From JAAOII01 sp965207705 (lineage in GTDB: Bacteria > Pseudomonadota > Gammaproteobacteria > CBDBNL01 > JAAOII01), in NCBI GenBank assembly GCA_965207705.1, contig OZ242292.1:1674001-1738000 (forward strand): a DNA stretch of 64,000 bases, written 5' to 3'. Both the position numbers and the translations under genes were made by a program. The notes below the pieces were generated by a model. The model saw only the letters and a list, made by a program, of their open reading frames with translations. It did no database searches and had not been told where the DNA came from. Each line of letters begins with the position of its first letter. The first letter of the stretch is position 1. Of the stretch, positions 34,561 through 43,854 are shown in pieces.

Positions 34561-34566
34561 TATAAT
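34561..34566 (+). promoter_or_regulatory. -10 box directly before the small TPR gene
   Basis: TATAAT ends six bases before the ATG at 34573. Confidence 0.5.
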
Positions 34567-34572
34567 ATAAAT

Positions 34573-35001
34573 ATGACAATTAAATTAAAAGAATCTCAAA
34601 ATTCTCCTGATGATGTTACTAAAACCACTAACACTGGTTTAGTTAATGCAGAATTTCACATTAATCTTGGTATTGCTAAATTTAGAAGAGAAGATTATGA
34701 AGGAGCTCTTGATGATTTTAATAAAGCCATTAAGATTGACCCTCAAAATGCCAAAGCTTACTTTTGTCGTGGTCTACTTAAATATGAATTAGAAGAATAT
34801 CAAAGTGCTATTGATGATTTTACCGTAGTTATTAAGATTAACCAAAACCATGCAGGTGCTTATAATTATCGAGGCAATGCTAAGCTTGCATTAAGATATA
34901 AAGGATCTGATAATGATTTTGCTAAGGCTATTGATATAGACCGAAATAAGGCACTAGTTAATCCCCTCAAAGATGTAATACTTTCTAATGAGGAGGGGTA
35001 G
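34573..35001 (+). CDS. Small TPR-repeat protein without FRG domain
   Basis: A 142-residue protein with about three tetratricopeptide repeats ('GALDDFNKAIKIDPQNAKAY', 'SAIDDFTVVIKINQNHAGAY') whose wording is almost the same as in the large FRG-TPR proteins on the other strand at 35869-47531. It lacks an N-terminal FRG domain. It may be a partner, a decoy or a fragment of the family. It is followed after 59 bases by the 243-residue unknown protein. Confidence 0.7.
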   Translation: MTIKLKESQNSPDDVTKTTNTGLVNAEFHINLGIAKFRREDYEGALDDFNKAIKIDPQNAKAYFCRGLLKYELEEYQSAIDDFTVVIKINQNHAGAYNYRGNAKLALRYKGSDNDFAKAIDIDRNKALVNPLKDVILSNEEG

Positions 35002-35049
35002 GCTGGATAATAATCAATAAAACTTTATGATATTTAACTTAATCTTTTG

Positions 35050-35055
35050 TATAAA
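35050..35055 (+). promoter_or_regulatory. -10 box of the 243-residue protein, copy 1
   Basis: TATAAA ends five bases before the ATG at 35061. The upstream 'CTTAATCTTTTG' is shared with the promoter of copy 2 at 40313. Confidence 0.5.
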
Positions 35056-35060
35056 ACAAC

Positions 35061-35792
35061 ATGACAACTGAATTAAAATCACTCTACGAGAAACTCGTTA
35101 ACCAACGCAGGGATAAGGAAGAAAAAGAAAAAATAATAGGCCTTAAATACTGGCACGATGAACATAAAAAATTATCCCAGCGAGTCAAAAAAATAAGAAA
35201 ACTTATTGAATCAAAAGACCCATCATGGAAAAAAGATAAACAGTTTTTAGAGGATCTACTCTATAAAACTGACAATAAAATAGCTGACAAAGGCCAATCA
35301 ACTCTTAGCGAAAAGAATTATCGACTACTTATAAAAAATAAAGATTTTATATCCGCTTTAGGAGAATTAATACATAATCCCACAGAGAATACTCATAACA
35401 GATTTGACAAAGTTTGGCAGGCGCAAAAGGAATCTATAAATAAACAATCTACAGATAAATTTGTTCATAATGCTGTGATAATTAATAGGGTAGCTGCAAC
35501 CTGCACCCTGGAAGTATCAACGACAGTAGACATAGAAAAATTTAATCCAGTATTTGATTGGTTAATTAGAGAAGAAATGATTTCTGATTATTTTCCCGAT
35601 GACAGTCATTACTCTGAAGCCCAACAATGGTTCAGGAAAAATATTTTCCTAATGAAACAAATTAAAGAGCAATTCCAAGACGAACTAAAAAGCGACGATA
35701 CAGATGAAATATATTTAAGTCATTTTGTCTGGTATCTATACAAACACAGCAAACCCTTCCACGCTAAATTAAAAATAAGAACCAGTAGGTAA
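35061..35792 (+). CDS. Uncharacterised 243-residue protein, copy 1
   Basis: I do not recognise this family. It is soluble, rich in Lys and Glu, and predicted to be mostly helical. The best conserved part against its paralogue at 40348 is 'VIINRVAATCTLEVSTTVD' (about residues 139-157) followed by 'FNPVFDWLI', along with 'DPSWKKDKQFLEDLLYK' near residue 53. It is convergent with the large FRG-TPR gene that ends 76 bases on. The same pairing is seen at 40348/41109, and a deleted third copy lies at 43698, so this protein and the FRG-TPR proteins seem to travel together. Confidence 0.72.
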   Translation: MTTELKSLYEKLVNQRRDKEEKEKIIGLKYWHDEHKKLSQRVKKIRKLIESKDPSWKKDKQFLEDLLYKTDNKIADKGQSTLSEKNYRLLIKNKDFISALGELIHNPTENTHNRFDKVWQAQKESINKQSTDKFVHNAVIINRVAATCTLEVSTTVDIEKFNPVFDWLIREEMISDYFPDDSHYSEAQQWFRKNIFLMKQIKEQFQDELKSDDTDEIYLSHFVWYLYKHSKPFHAKLKIRTSR

Positions 35793-35868
35793 TAACCCTG
35801 TCTACAATAACTTACCCCTTTAAATTTTAGCTAAACCACCAATACTAAAATTACTATCTAACTATTTA

Positions 35869-38800
35869 CTATCTTCCTGAAGTTTCCTCTATAATTTCTT
35901 TTATCTTTTCTTGGCATCTCTTAATTGATTTAGTTATACTCTCACTTAAATCTTTGTTGTTACTAAGCCCCAATGCTATTTGATAATCATTAATAGCTTC
36001 AGTATAATACTCCATAGCATCTTTAGAATTTTTTAATTCGTGTTTGACGCCAGCCAATCCAAATTTGGTAGCACCGCGATTATTGTAGGCACTTAAATTA
36101 TTTATGTCAATATTAATAATTTTAGTGTAATCATCAATGGCTCCTTGATATTCGTGTAATCCAATTTTAGCAATACCACGATTGTTGTAAGCTTCTACAT
36201 TATTTGGTTCAATATTAATAGCTTCAGTGTGATCATTAATAGCCCCTTTATAATCTCTTAATTTATATTTACTATCACCGCGTTTATTGTAAGCTTCTAC
36301 ATTATTTGGTTCAATATTAATAGCTTCAGTGTGATCATTAATAGCTCCGCTATAATCTCTTGATTGATATTTAATCTTACCGCGATTATTATAAATGTGT
36401 GCGTTATTCGGATCAATTTTAATAGCTTGAGTAATATCATTAATAGCTCCTCTATAATCTTTTAGTTCATTTTTAGTTCTTCCACGATTATTGTAAGCCC
36501 CTGTGTTATTCTGGTCAATTTTAATAATTTGAGTAAAATCATTAATGGCTCCTATATAATCTTTTAGTTCGCTTTTAGCAAGCCCGCGATTATTGTAAGC
36601 ATTTACATTATTTGGTTCAATCTCAATAGTTTTATTGTAATCATCGATAGCTTCTTGATAATTTTGTAATTTAAATTTAACATCACCGCGATTATTATAA
36701 GTATTTGCATTATTTGGTTCAATCTCAATGGCTTTATTATATTTATCAATAGTATTTTTATAAATTTTAAATTCACGTTGGATACTATTATAATCATCAT
36801 GAGCCGTTGCATTATTTGGTTCAATTTTAATAACTTGAGCATAATCATCAATAGCCCCCTTATAATCTTTTAATAGGCGTTTAGCATTGCCTCTATTATG
36901 GTAAGTTTTTGCATTATTTGGGCTAATACTAATGGCTTGAGTAAAATCATCACGTGCTCCTTGATAATCTTTAGATATAATTCTAAGAGCACCCCGATTA
37001 TTGTAAGCACCTGCATGATTTGTGTTAATCTTAATAACTTGAGTAAAATCATCGTGTGCTCCTTGATAATCTTTAGATATAATTCTAAGAGTACCTCTAT
37101 CATAGTAAGTATCTGCATTGTTAGGGTCAATCCTAATAGATTTATTGTAATCCTCAATAGCTCCTTTGTACTCTTTTAATTCACGTTTTCCAAGACCGCG
37201 ATTATTGTAAGATCCTGCATGATTTGGGTTAATCTTAATGGAAGTATTGCAATCATTAATAGCTCCTTTATAATCCTTTAATTTATGTTTAGCAGCACCC
37301 CGGTTATTATAAGCGTCTGCATGATTTGGTTCAATCTCAATAGCTTTAGTATAATTATCAATAGCATCTTTATAATTTTTTAATTCAAGTTTAATATTGC
37401 CACGACTATAGTAAGCGTTTGAGTTATTTGAGTCAATCTCTATAGCTTTATTAAAATCATCAATAGATCCTTGATAATCCTTTAGTTCACTTTTTCCAAG
37501 ACCACGATTAGTGTAAGCACTTGCATTATTTGAGTCAATCTCTATAGTTTTATTATAATCATTAATAGCTCCTTGATAATCCTTTAATTCGCGTTTTACA
37601 AGACCACGATTAGTGTAAGCCTTTACATGATTTGGATCAATCTTAATAGCTTTATTAAAATCATCATTAGCCGCTTTGTAATCCTTTAATTCAAGTTTAG
37701 CCGCCCCGCGACTATTGTAAGCATTTGTATAATTTGGGTCAATTTCAATAGCTTTAGTGCAGTAATCAATAGCTCCTTGATAATCTTTTAATTGAAGTTT
37801 AGCTTCACCATAATTACTATAGTGATTTGCATGATTTGGTTCAATCTTAATGGCTTTATTAAAATCATCAATAGCTTCTTGATAGCGTTTTAAGTCATAT
37901 TTCACATGACCACGACTACTATAGGCCTTTGCATGATTTGTTTCAATTTCAATAGCTTTATTAAAATCATCAATAGCACCTTTGTAATCTTTTAATCTAT
38001 GTTTAACAAGCCCACGACTACTATAGTGATTTGTATTCTTTGGTTCAATCTCAATAGCTTTATTGTAATCGTTAGTAGCACCTTTATAATCTGCTAATTT
38101 ATATTTAATATTACCGCGATTACTATAAGCATTTGCATTATTTAAGTCAATATCAATAGCTTTATTGATATCATTAAGACCCCCTTTATTATCTTTCAAT
38201 TTAAGTTTAGCAACACCACGATTACTATAAGCATCTGTATTATTTGGTTCAATCTCAATAGTTTTATTGTAATCATCGATAGCTCCTTGATAATCCTTTA
38301 AATTACATTTAGCATCACCTCGATTATTGTAAGCCCCTGGCTGATTAGAATCAATCTTAATAGCTGTATTAAAATCATCAATAGCTTCTTTGTAATTTTC
38401 TAATTTACTTTTAGTTCTACCTCGGTTATTATAAGTACTTACATCATTAGGATCAATTTTAATAGCTTTATTATAATCATCAATAGCTCCTTTATAATCA
38501 CCTAATGCATCTTTAGCGCTACCTCTATTATTGTAAGCACCTGCATCATTAGGATCAATCTTAATAGCTTGAGTAGAATAATCAATGGATTTTTGATACT
38601 CTTTTAATTCAAATTTAACATTACCATAATTATAGTAGGCAGTAGCATAATTGGGATTAATCTTAATAGCTGTATTAAAATCATCGATAGCTCCTTTGTA
38701 ATCCGCTAATTTACTTTTAGTGCTACCACGATTAGAGTAAGCTATTACATAATTTGGGTTAATCTTAATAGCTTCATTGTAATCATCAATAGCTTCATTG

Positions 38801-40194
38801 TAATATTCTAGTCCAAATTTGGCGTCACCACGACCAGAGTAAGCCATTGCATAATTTGGTTTAATATTAATAGATTGAGTATAATAATCAATAGCTCCTC
38901 GATAATCTTTTAATTTAAATTTCATAAGACCACAATCATAATAAGCTTCTGCATAATTTGGGTTAATATTAATAGCTTTTTTAAAATCATCAATAGCTTC
39001 ATTGTAATCATCTAATCTAAATTTAGCATGGCCGCGATTAGAGTAACTCATTGCATTATTTGGGTTAATATTAATCGCTTTATTATAATCATCAATAGCT
39101 CCAATGTAATCTTCTAATTGACTTTTAGTACTGCCACGATTATTGTAAGCAACCTCCTCCTTTGGGTTAATCTCGATAATGGCAGTAAAATCCTTAATAG
39201 CATTTTTGTAATAATCCCAATGATAGTTAGCAATACCTCGTTGATTATAAGCATCATAATTTTTAGGGTTTTCTTCAATAGTTTTATTGATGCGGCGAAT
39301 AGTCTTTTCATATGTAAAATCCTGCAATTTTTTTTGTGATTTTTTGCCATAAGAAGAAGATGCAGAGTTTGCTTTTGCAAATTTTCTGAAATCAGGGAAG
39401 AGGGTTGCTTTATTAATTCTATGTACTGACGATAATTCTTTTATAATTTTAGATTTTGAATTTTTTGATATAATTATTTCTTGCATTTCTGGAGGTTCTC
39501 TTTTACCCATCAAAAAATATGATCGCTGAGCAGGAATACGATGATTAATATGAGTCGTTTTCCAGTAAAGAAATTTTTTACTTCCCACTATATTAATTCC
39601 TTTAGTGAATCCTAATTCTTCAGGAATTATTATTTTAGAGTCTTCTATTTGTTCAGAACCATCTATTTCTTGAAACTTAGATTTATCTCCTGTAGATAAA
39701 ATGAATACCTTGCCATTATTACTACCATTTTCTGATCTTTTTTGACAAGCAAACCATAAAGCAACTAAATGACTATCCGAGAAATCAATTAATGATGTTG
39801 CAGCTTCATTATGTTGTAATTGAGCTAAAATCCCTAAGTCCGATTCCATCATTTTTGATGAATTACCACTATATAATTTATTATCTTGAAATTCATGTAT
39901 TAGCTCAAGATTATAATACAATTCATTTTCTTCTGACACTTCCCCGTGCTTTGATGATTTCTTTAAACGTCTATAAGCAGATGTTTCAAACTTCCACGCT
40001 TCATTCTCTTGTCCTCTAAATAAAAATTCACTTTCTTTGTTAGTTTTAGATTTTGTAATCTCATTAATGTGTGCACAAAACTCTTCAACAGAACTAGCTA
40101 TTATTGGTTGACTTCCATTGTTTTGAATATTGCTCAAGGAAGTAGGAGTGCTACTGGCAGAATCTGTTTTAGATGTTTCATCCGGAGAATTCAT
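35869..40194 (-). CDS. Giant FRG-domain / TPR-repeat protein
   Basis: A 1441-residue protein. After a Ser/Thr-rich head of about 30 residues comes an FRG domain with 'FLFRGQENEAWKFETSAYRR', 'LGILAQLQHNEAATSLIDFS', 'VALWFACQK' and 'HINHRIPAQRSYFLMG'. Then a solenoid of roughly 33 tetratricopeptide repeats of 34 residues runs to the C-terminal cap 'DYQIALGLSNNKDLSESI'. FRG domains have no settled activity; the TPR part is expected to bind proteins. The start at 40194 is chosen over a longer frame because it lies six bases behind a -10 box. It is convergent with one 243-residue gene and divergent from the other. Confidence 0.85.
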   Translation of the reverse strand: MNSPDETSKTDSASSTPTSLSNIQNNGSQPIIASSVEEFCAHINEITKSKTNKESEFLFRGQENEAWKFETSAYRRLKKSSKHGEVSEENELYYNLELIHEFQDNKLYSGNSSKMMESDLGILAQLQHNEAATSLIDFSDSHLVALWFACQKRSENGSNNGKVFILSTGDKSKFQEIDGSEQIEDSKIIIPEELGFTKGINIVGSKKFLYWKTTHINHRIPAQRSYFLMGKREPPEMQEIIISKNSKSKIIKELSSVHRINKATLFPDFRKFAKANSASSSYGKKSQKKLQDFTYEKTIRRINKTIEENPKNYDAYNQRGIANYHWDYYKNAIKDFTAIIEINPKEEVAYNNRGSTKSQLEDYIGAIDDYNKAININPNNAMSYSNRGHAKFRLDDYNEAIDDFKKAININPNYAEAYYDCGLMKFKLKDYRGAIDYYTQSINIKPNYAMAYSGRGDAKFGLEYYNEAIDDYNEAIKINPNYVIAYSNRGSTKSKLADYKGAIDDFNTAIKINPNYATAYYNYGNVKFELKEYQKSIDYSTQAIKIDPNDAGAYNNRGSAKDALGDYKGAIDDYNKAIKIDPNDVSTYNNRGRTKSKLENYKEAIDDFNTAIKIDSNQPGAYNNRGDAKCNLKDYQGAIDDYNKTIEIEPNNTDAYSNRGVAKLKLKDNKGGLNDINKAIDIDLNNANAYSNRGNIKYKLADYKGATNDYNKAIEIEPKNTNHYSSRGLVKHRLKDYKGAIDDFNKAIEIETNHAKAYSSRGHVKYDLKRYQEAIDDFNKAIKIEPNHANHYSNYGEAKLQLKDYQGAIDYCTKAIEIDPNYTNAYNSRGAAKLELKDYKAANDDFNKAIKIDPNHVKAYTNRGLVKRELKDYQGAINDYNKTIEIDSNNASAYTNRGLGKSELKDYQGSIDDFNKAIEIDSNNSNAYYSRGNIKLELKNYKDAIDNYTKAIEIEPNHADAYNNRGAAKHKLKDYKGAINDCNTSIKINPNHAGSYNNRGLGKRELKEYKGAIEDYNKSIRIDPNNADTYYDRGTLRIISKDYQGAHDDFTQVIKINTNHAGAYNNRGALRIISKDYQGARDDFTQAISISPNNAKTYHNRGNAKRLLKDYKGAIDDYAQVIKIEPNNATAHDDYNSIQREFKIYKNTIDKYNKAIEIEPNNANTYNNRGDVKFKLQNYQEAIDDYNKTIEIEPNNVNAYNNRGLAKSELKDYIGAINDFTQIIKIDQNNTGAYNNRGRTKNELKDYRGAINDITQAIKIDPNNAHIYNNRGKIKYQSRDYSGAINDHTEAINIEPNNVEAYNKRGDSKYKLRDYKGAINDHTEAINIEPNNVEAYNNRGIAKIGLHEYQGAIDDYTKIINIDINNLSAYNNRGATKFGLAGVKHELKNSKDAMEYYTEAINDYQIALGLSNNKDLSESITKSIKRCQEKIKEIIEETSGR
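35990..39300 (-). repeat. 102-bp tandem repeats encoding the TPR solenoid
   Basis: The DNA repeats with a 102-base period (34 codons), with strong nucleotide similarity between units such as the plus-strand 'TCATCAATAGCTCCTTTATA'. It is coding, not a CRISPR array. Confidence 0.9.
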
Positions 40195-40200
40195 TTCATT

Positions 40201-40206
40201 ATTATA
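40201..40206 (-). promoter_or_regulatory. -10 box of the giant FRG-TPR gene
   Basis: On the minus strand TATAAT is followed by AATGAA and the ATG at 40194. The upstream part 'CATAAGCTCAGATAGA' is shared with the promoter at 43647. Confidence 0.55.
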
Positions 40207-40312
40207 TCTTAATCTATCTGAGCTTATGCAATAATACATCACCCAGACAATCAATTATTCTTTGTTTAATACTGCATCATTTACAGTAATAACTAAAAGG
40301 TCATAATAGTGC

Positions 40313-40341
40313 TTGACATTTAGCTTAATCTTTTGTATAAA
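40313..40341 (+). promoter_or_regulatory. Near-consensus sigma-70 promoter of the 243-residue protein, copy 2
   Basis: TTGACA (40313-40318), a 17-base spacer and TATAAA (40336-40341). The ATG lies six bases later at 40348, so the mRNA is probably leaderless. Confidence 0.75.
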
Positions 40342-40347
40342 AAAGAT

Positions 40348-41079
40348 ATGACAGATAAATTGAAAAAACTTTACATGGACCTTGTTCAAAAAGGTGGATA
40401 TAAAATACAAAGCTGGCATGATGATTACCGCAATTTCTTTATGGAAGTTAACGCAAAGAGACAAGCTATTTTATCGGGAGACCAATCATGGAAACAGGAT
40501 GAATGTTTTTTATGGACACTACTCTATAAGCAAAACAATAGAATAGCCCACAGAGGATTATCTCAATTTACTAAAGATGACTTTCAATCCTTTATAAAAA
40601 ATAAAAAGTTTATGTCTGCTCTGGGAACACTTATAGCTAATCCAATGAAACATAATCATGAGAAGTTTAGTAAAGTGTGGAAGGCGCAAGGACGGCTTAA
40701 CAATATTGTAATAATAAATCGTGTAACCGCGGCATGCACCCTGGAAGTATCCACTACAGTTGATGAGGTAAAATTTAATCAAGTATTCAATTGGGTAATT
40801 CAGAAAAAACTAATAGCAGAATATTCTTCTGCTAAGGATCAAGGATGGTTTGCAAAGAATCAATTCCTCCTCAATGAATTTCAAAAAGAGTTTCAAACCG
40901 AACTAAAAAAGAAAATAACTGATGAGTTTTATTTAGATGTATTTGTTTGGTGCTTATACTTATATAGTAATGAAATTAACTCTAAAATAAATAAACCATT
41001 ATATATTAATGCTCCAGAATATGAAACATCTGCTCAACCAGATAACATAACAAACTTCCCCTTTATATATGATAAATAA
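40348..41079 (+). CDS. Uncharacterised 243-residue protein, copy 2
   Basis: A paralogue of the gene at 35061, of the same length. Shared stretches include 'CTLEVSTTVD', 'IINRVTAA', 'QSWKQDECFLWTLLYKQNN' versus 'PSWKKDKQFLEDLLYKTDN', and 'KVWKAQ'. A TTG five codons upstream gives a longer frame but falls inside the -10 box, so ATG 40348 is preferred. The last 20 or so residues are unlike copy 1. It is convergent with the FRG-TPR gene at 41109 (29-base gap) and divergent from the giant FRG-TPR gene. Confidence 0.72.
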   Translation: MTDKLKKLYMDLVQKGGYKIQSWHDDYRNFFMEVNAKRQAILSGDQSWKQDECFLWTLLYKQNNRIAHRGLSQFTKDDFQSFIKNKKFMSALGTLIANPMKHNHEKFSKVWKAQGRLNNIVIINRVTAACTLEVSTTVDEVKFNQVFNWVIQKKLIAEYSSAKDQGWFAKNQFLLNEFQKEFQTELKKKITDEFYLDVFVWCLYLYSNEINSKINKPLYINAPEYETSAQPDNITNFPFIYDK

Positions 41080-41108
41080 ATTGAAAGCATCATGTCTCAA
41101 ATATATAA

Positions 41109-43583
41109 CTATTTCTTGTTTTTGGGAGGGTTGCTCTGTAAATCCTTTAATATTTGCTGGGTATCCTTGATCCTTTTAATTATGTCGTCCGTTAAATCTT
41201 GGTCTTTACTATGTTTTAAAGCTGTTTGATAATCATCAAGAGCTCCCTGATAGTGGTCAATAGCTCCTTGATTATCGTTGAGTCCGCATTTAGTATCACC
41301 TAATTTACATTTAGTATTCCCGCGATTGCAGTAAGCATCTGCATCATTTGGGTCACTTTTAATAACTTCATTGTAATCATCAAGCGCTCCTTTGTAATCT
41401 TTTAATTCAAATTTAACATAACCGCGATTACTGTAAGCATCTGTATAATTTGAGTCAATCTCAATAGCTTTATTGTAATCATCAAGAGCTCCTTGATGAT
41501 TCTTTGATATAATTTTAATGCTACCGCGATTATTGTAAGCATTTGCATAATTTGGGTTAATCTCAATAGCTTTATTGTAATCATCAAGAGCTCCTTTATA
41601 ATCGTTTAATCCAAATTTAATATTACCGCGATCATAGTAAAATTTTGCATTATTTGATTCAATACCAATAGCTTTGTCACAATCATCAATGGCACCTTTA
41701 TAATCGTTTAACTCACATTTAGCAATAGCACGATTATTGTAAGCATTCGCATGATTTGGGTCAATTTTAATAACTTTATTAAAATAGTCAATAGCGCCTT
41801 TATAATCTTTTAATTCAGATTTAACGCTGCCGTGATTATTGTAAGCATTTGTATAATTCGGGTCAATATTAATGGCTTTATTAAAATCATTAATAGCCTC
41901 TTTATAATTTTGTAATTTAAGATTAACATAACCACGATTATTGTAAGCATCTGTATGATTTGAGTCAATCTCAATAGCTTTGTTGTAATCATCAATAGCT
42001 CCTTTATAATCTTCTAAATGAAATTTAGCATTACCGCGAATATTGTAAGCATCTGGGTAATTTGAGTTAATTTCAATAGCTTTATTACAATCATCAATAG
42101 TTCCTTTATAATCTTCTAAGTGAAATTTAGCATTGCCGCGATTATAGTAATCATATGCATGATTTGGGTTAATACTAATAGCTTGAGTAAAATCGGCAAT
42201 ACCTTTTTTATGTTCTTTTAATTCACATTTAGCGATAGCACGCTTATTATAAGCATTTGTATTATTTGGTTCAATATCAATAGTTTTAGTGAAATCATCA
42301 ATAGCACTTTTATAATCTTTTAATGCCATTTTAGAACTACCCCGATTATATAAGGCATCTGCACTGCTCGGTTCAATATCAATAGTTTGGTTAAAATCAT
42401 CAATAGCTCCTTTATAATTTTGTAATTTATACTTAACATTACCTCGATTATAGTAAGCACCTGCATAATTAGGGTTAATCTTAATAGCTTTATTATAATC
42501 ATTAATAGAGTTTTGATAATCTTGTAATTTAGCTTTAGCACTACCACGATTATTGAAAGCTGCTAGATTATTCAGGTCAATATTAATAGTTTTAGTAAAA
42601 TCATTAATAGCTGCTTCAAAATCATTTAATTTGTATTTAGCAATAGCTCGGTTATGATAAGCTCTAATAAATTTGGTGTCTTTAGCCTTTTCAGGCTCTT
42701 CATTAATTCTCTCAATTATTTCGTCATGATGGCGAATAATAATTTTTTTTCTTAACCTCTTTTCTTCTTTGCCGTAAGTTGAACCCACAGAATTTACTTG
42801 TGCAAAGCCCACTAAATCTGGAAATAACATAGCCCAATCAATTCCATGTACTGTTAATAACTCTTCTATAATATTAACTTTTGAATTCCCTGCTATAATT
42901 ATTTCGTCCATTTCTGGTGGTTCTCTTTTACTTATCAAAAAATATGACTGTTGAGCAGTAATGCGATTATTAAGATGTGCTGGCTTCCAATAAATTAGTT
43001 TTTCATTGTTTAGTATATTATTACCCTTAAAAAAATCTAATTTTTCTGGTAATCTTACTTTAGAATTTTCTATTTGTTCTATACTATCTATCTCATCAAA
43101 CTTATTTTTGCCACCCGTAGATAAAATGAAAACCTTACCATTATTATCATTACTATCCAAATTTATACTTTTTTTACAAGCAAACCACAAAGCAGTCATA
43201 GCATTATCCGTGAAATCAATTAATGAGGTTGCAGCTCCCATATGTTGTAGTTGAGCTAAAATTCCTAAGTCCTGCTGCATTATTTTTGATTTATAGTCAC
43301 TGTGGAAATCTGCATGTTTAAATTGTTGTATTAATCCAAAATTGTAATACAATTCATCTTCTTCCGATATTTCATCTTCTGATGTTTTTTCTTGCTTGGC
43401 CTCCTCTTTTAAACGTCTATAAGCAGATGTTTCTACCGTCCATTCTTCATTTTCTTGCCCTCTAAATAAAATTTTATTTTCCTTTTCAGTTTCTGGCTTT
43501 ACTATCTTATTGATGTGCTCAAGAAACTCTGTAACAGAACTGATGATTGGTGGTTTACTTTTAGGTTTTTGACTATCACTCAA
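41109..43583 (-). CDS. FRG-domain / TPR-repeat protein
   Basis: An 824-residue protein: FRG domain ('ILFRGQENEEWTVETSAYRR', 'DLGILAQLQHMGAATSLIDF', 'ALWFACKKS', 'HLNNRITAQQSYFLI') in about residues 15-275, then about 15 TPR units and the C-terminal cap 'DYQTALKHSKDQDLTDDI'. The start is TTG at 43583. Upstream, a 19-codon frame from the ATG at 43639 ends in a TGA that overlaps this TTG. Compared with the giant paralogue, the head region is one base shorter, so this is either a frameshifted N-terminus or a coupled leader frame. Confidence 0.82.
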   Translation of the reverse strand: MSDSQKPKSKPPIISSVTEFLEHINKIVKPETEKENKILFRGQENEEWTVETSAYRRLKEEAKQEKTSEDEISEEDELYYNFGLIQQFKHADFHSDYKSKIMQQDLGILAQLQHMGAATSLIDFTDNAMTALWFACKKSINLDSNDNNGKVFILSTGGKNKFDEIDSIEQIENSKVRLPEKLDFFKGNNILNNEKLIYWKPAHLNNRITAQQSYFLISKREPPEMDEIIIAGNSKVNIIEELLTVHGIDWAMLFPDLVGFAQVNSVGSTYGKEEKRLRKKIIIRHHDEIIERINEEPEKAKDTKFIRAYHNRAIAKYKLNDFEAAINDFTKTINIDLNNLAAFNNRGSAKAKLQDYQNSINDYNKAIKINPNYAGAYYNRGNVKYKLQNYKGAIDDFNQTIDIEPSSADALYNRGSSKMALKDYKSAIDDFTKTIDIEPNNTNAYNKRAIAKCELKEHKKGIADFTQAISINPNHAYDYYNRGNAKFHLEDYKGTIDDCNKAIEINSNYPDAYNIRGNAKFHLEDYKGAIDDYNKAIEIDSNHTDAYNNRGYVNLKLQNYKEAINDFNKAINIDPNYTNAYNNHGSVKSELKDYKGAIDYFNKVIKIDPNHANAYNNRAIAKCELNDYKGAIDDCDKAIGIESNNAKFYYDRGNIKFGLNDYKGALDDYNKAIEINPNYANAYNNRGSIKIISKNHQGALDDYNKAIEIDSNYTDAYSNRGYVKFELKDYKGALDDYNEVIKSDPNDADAYCNRGNTKCKLGDTKCGLNDNQGAIDHYQGALDDYQTALKHSKDQDLTDDIIKRIKDTQQILKDLQSNPPKNKK
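41220..42665 (-). repeat. 102-bp tandem repeats of the second FRG-TPR gene
   Basis: The same 34-codon period as in the giant gene, with about 14 units of very similar wording. Units are shared between the two genes almost word for word at the DNA level. Confidence 0.88.
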
Positions 43584-43639
43584 GGAAGTAGGGAGGTTAC
43601 TGGAAGAACCTTTTTAGATATTTTATTGGAATAATTCAT
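43580..43639 (-). CDS. 19-codon leader frame before the second FRG-TPR gene
   Basis: It reads 'MNYSNKISKKVLPVTSLLP' and stops at TGA, overlapping the TTG start of the FRG-TPR gene (TTGA). It starts seven bases behind a TATAAT box. A 19-codon frame of the same layout lies before the gene ending at 45588. It may be translated and coupled, or it may be a degenerate N-terminus. Confidence 0.45.
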   Translation of the reverse strand: MNYSNKISKKVLPVTSLLP

Positions 43640-43646
43640 TTTTATT

Positions 43647-43652
43647 ATTATA
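43647..43652 (-). promoter_or_regulatory. -10 box of the second FRG-TPR gene
   Basis: TATAAT on the minus strand, seven bases before the ATG at 43639, with the shared upstream block 'CATAAGCTCAGATAGA'. Confidence 0.55.
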
Positions 43653-43697
43653 CCTTACTCTATCTGAGCTTATGGAATAATATATCATCTAGATAAT

Positions 43698-43776
43698 CCA
43701 TTTTATTGGGAGACCAATCATAGAAAATGAATGAATACTTTTTATGAATGCTGCTATAAAAAATAAGAACCAGTAG
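43698..43776 (+). pseudogene. Deletion scar of a third 243-residue gene
   Basis: About 60 bases match the interior of copy 2 ('TTTTATTGGGAGACCAATCA' against 'TTTTATCGGGAGACCAATCA' at 40472), then the sequence jumps to 'AAAAATAAGAACCAGTAG', the 3' end of copy 1 at 35771-35788. The downstream bases up to 43870 keep matching 35789-35885. The 5' part and the middle of the gene are gone. It marks a former third cassette. Confidence 0.75.
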
Positions 43777-43854
43777 TTACTATACAACTATCTCTACAAT
43801 TACTTACCCTTTTAAATTTTAGTTAAACTACTAATACTAAAAGGTGCTATCTAA

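Noticed and set aside
35990..42665. Regular 102-base repeats that could suggest a CRISPR array or satellite DNA.
   Set aside because: The period is exactly 34 codons, the frame is open throughout, and each unit encodes a tetratricopeptide repeat.
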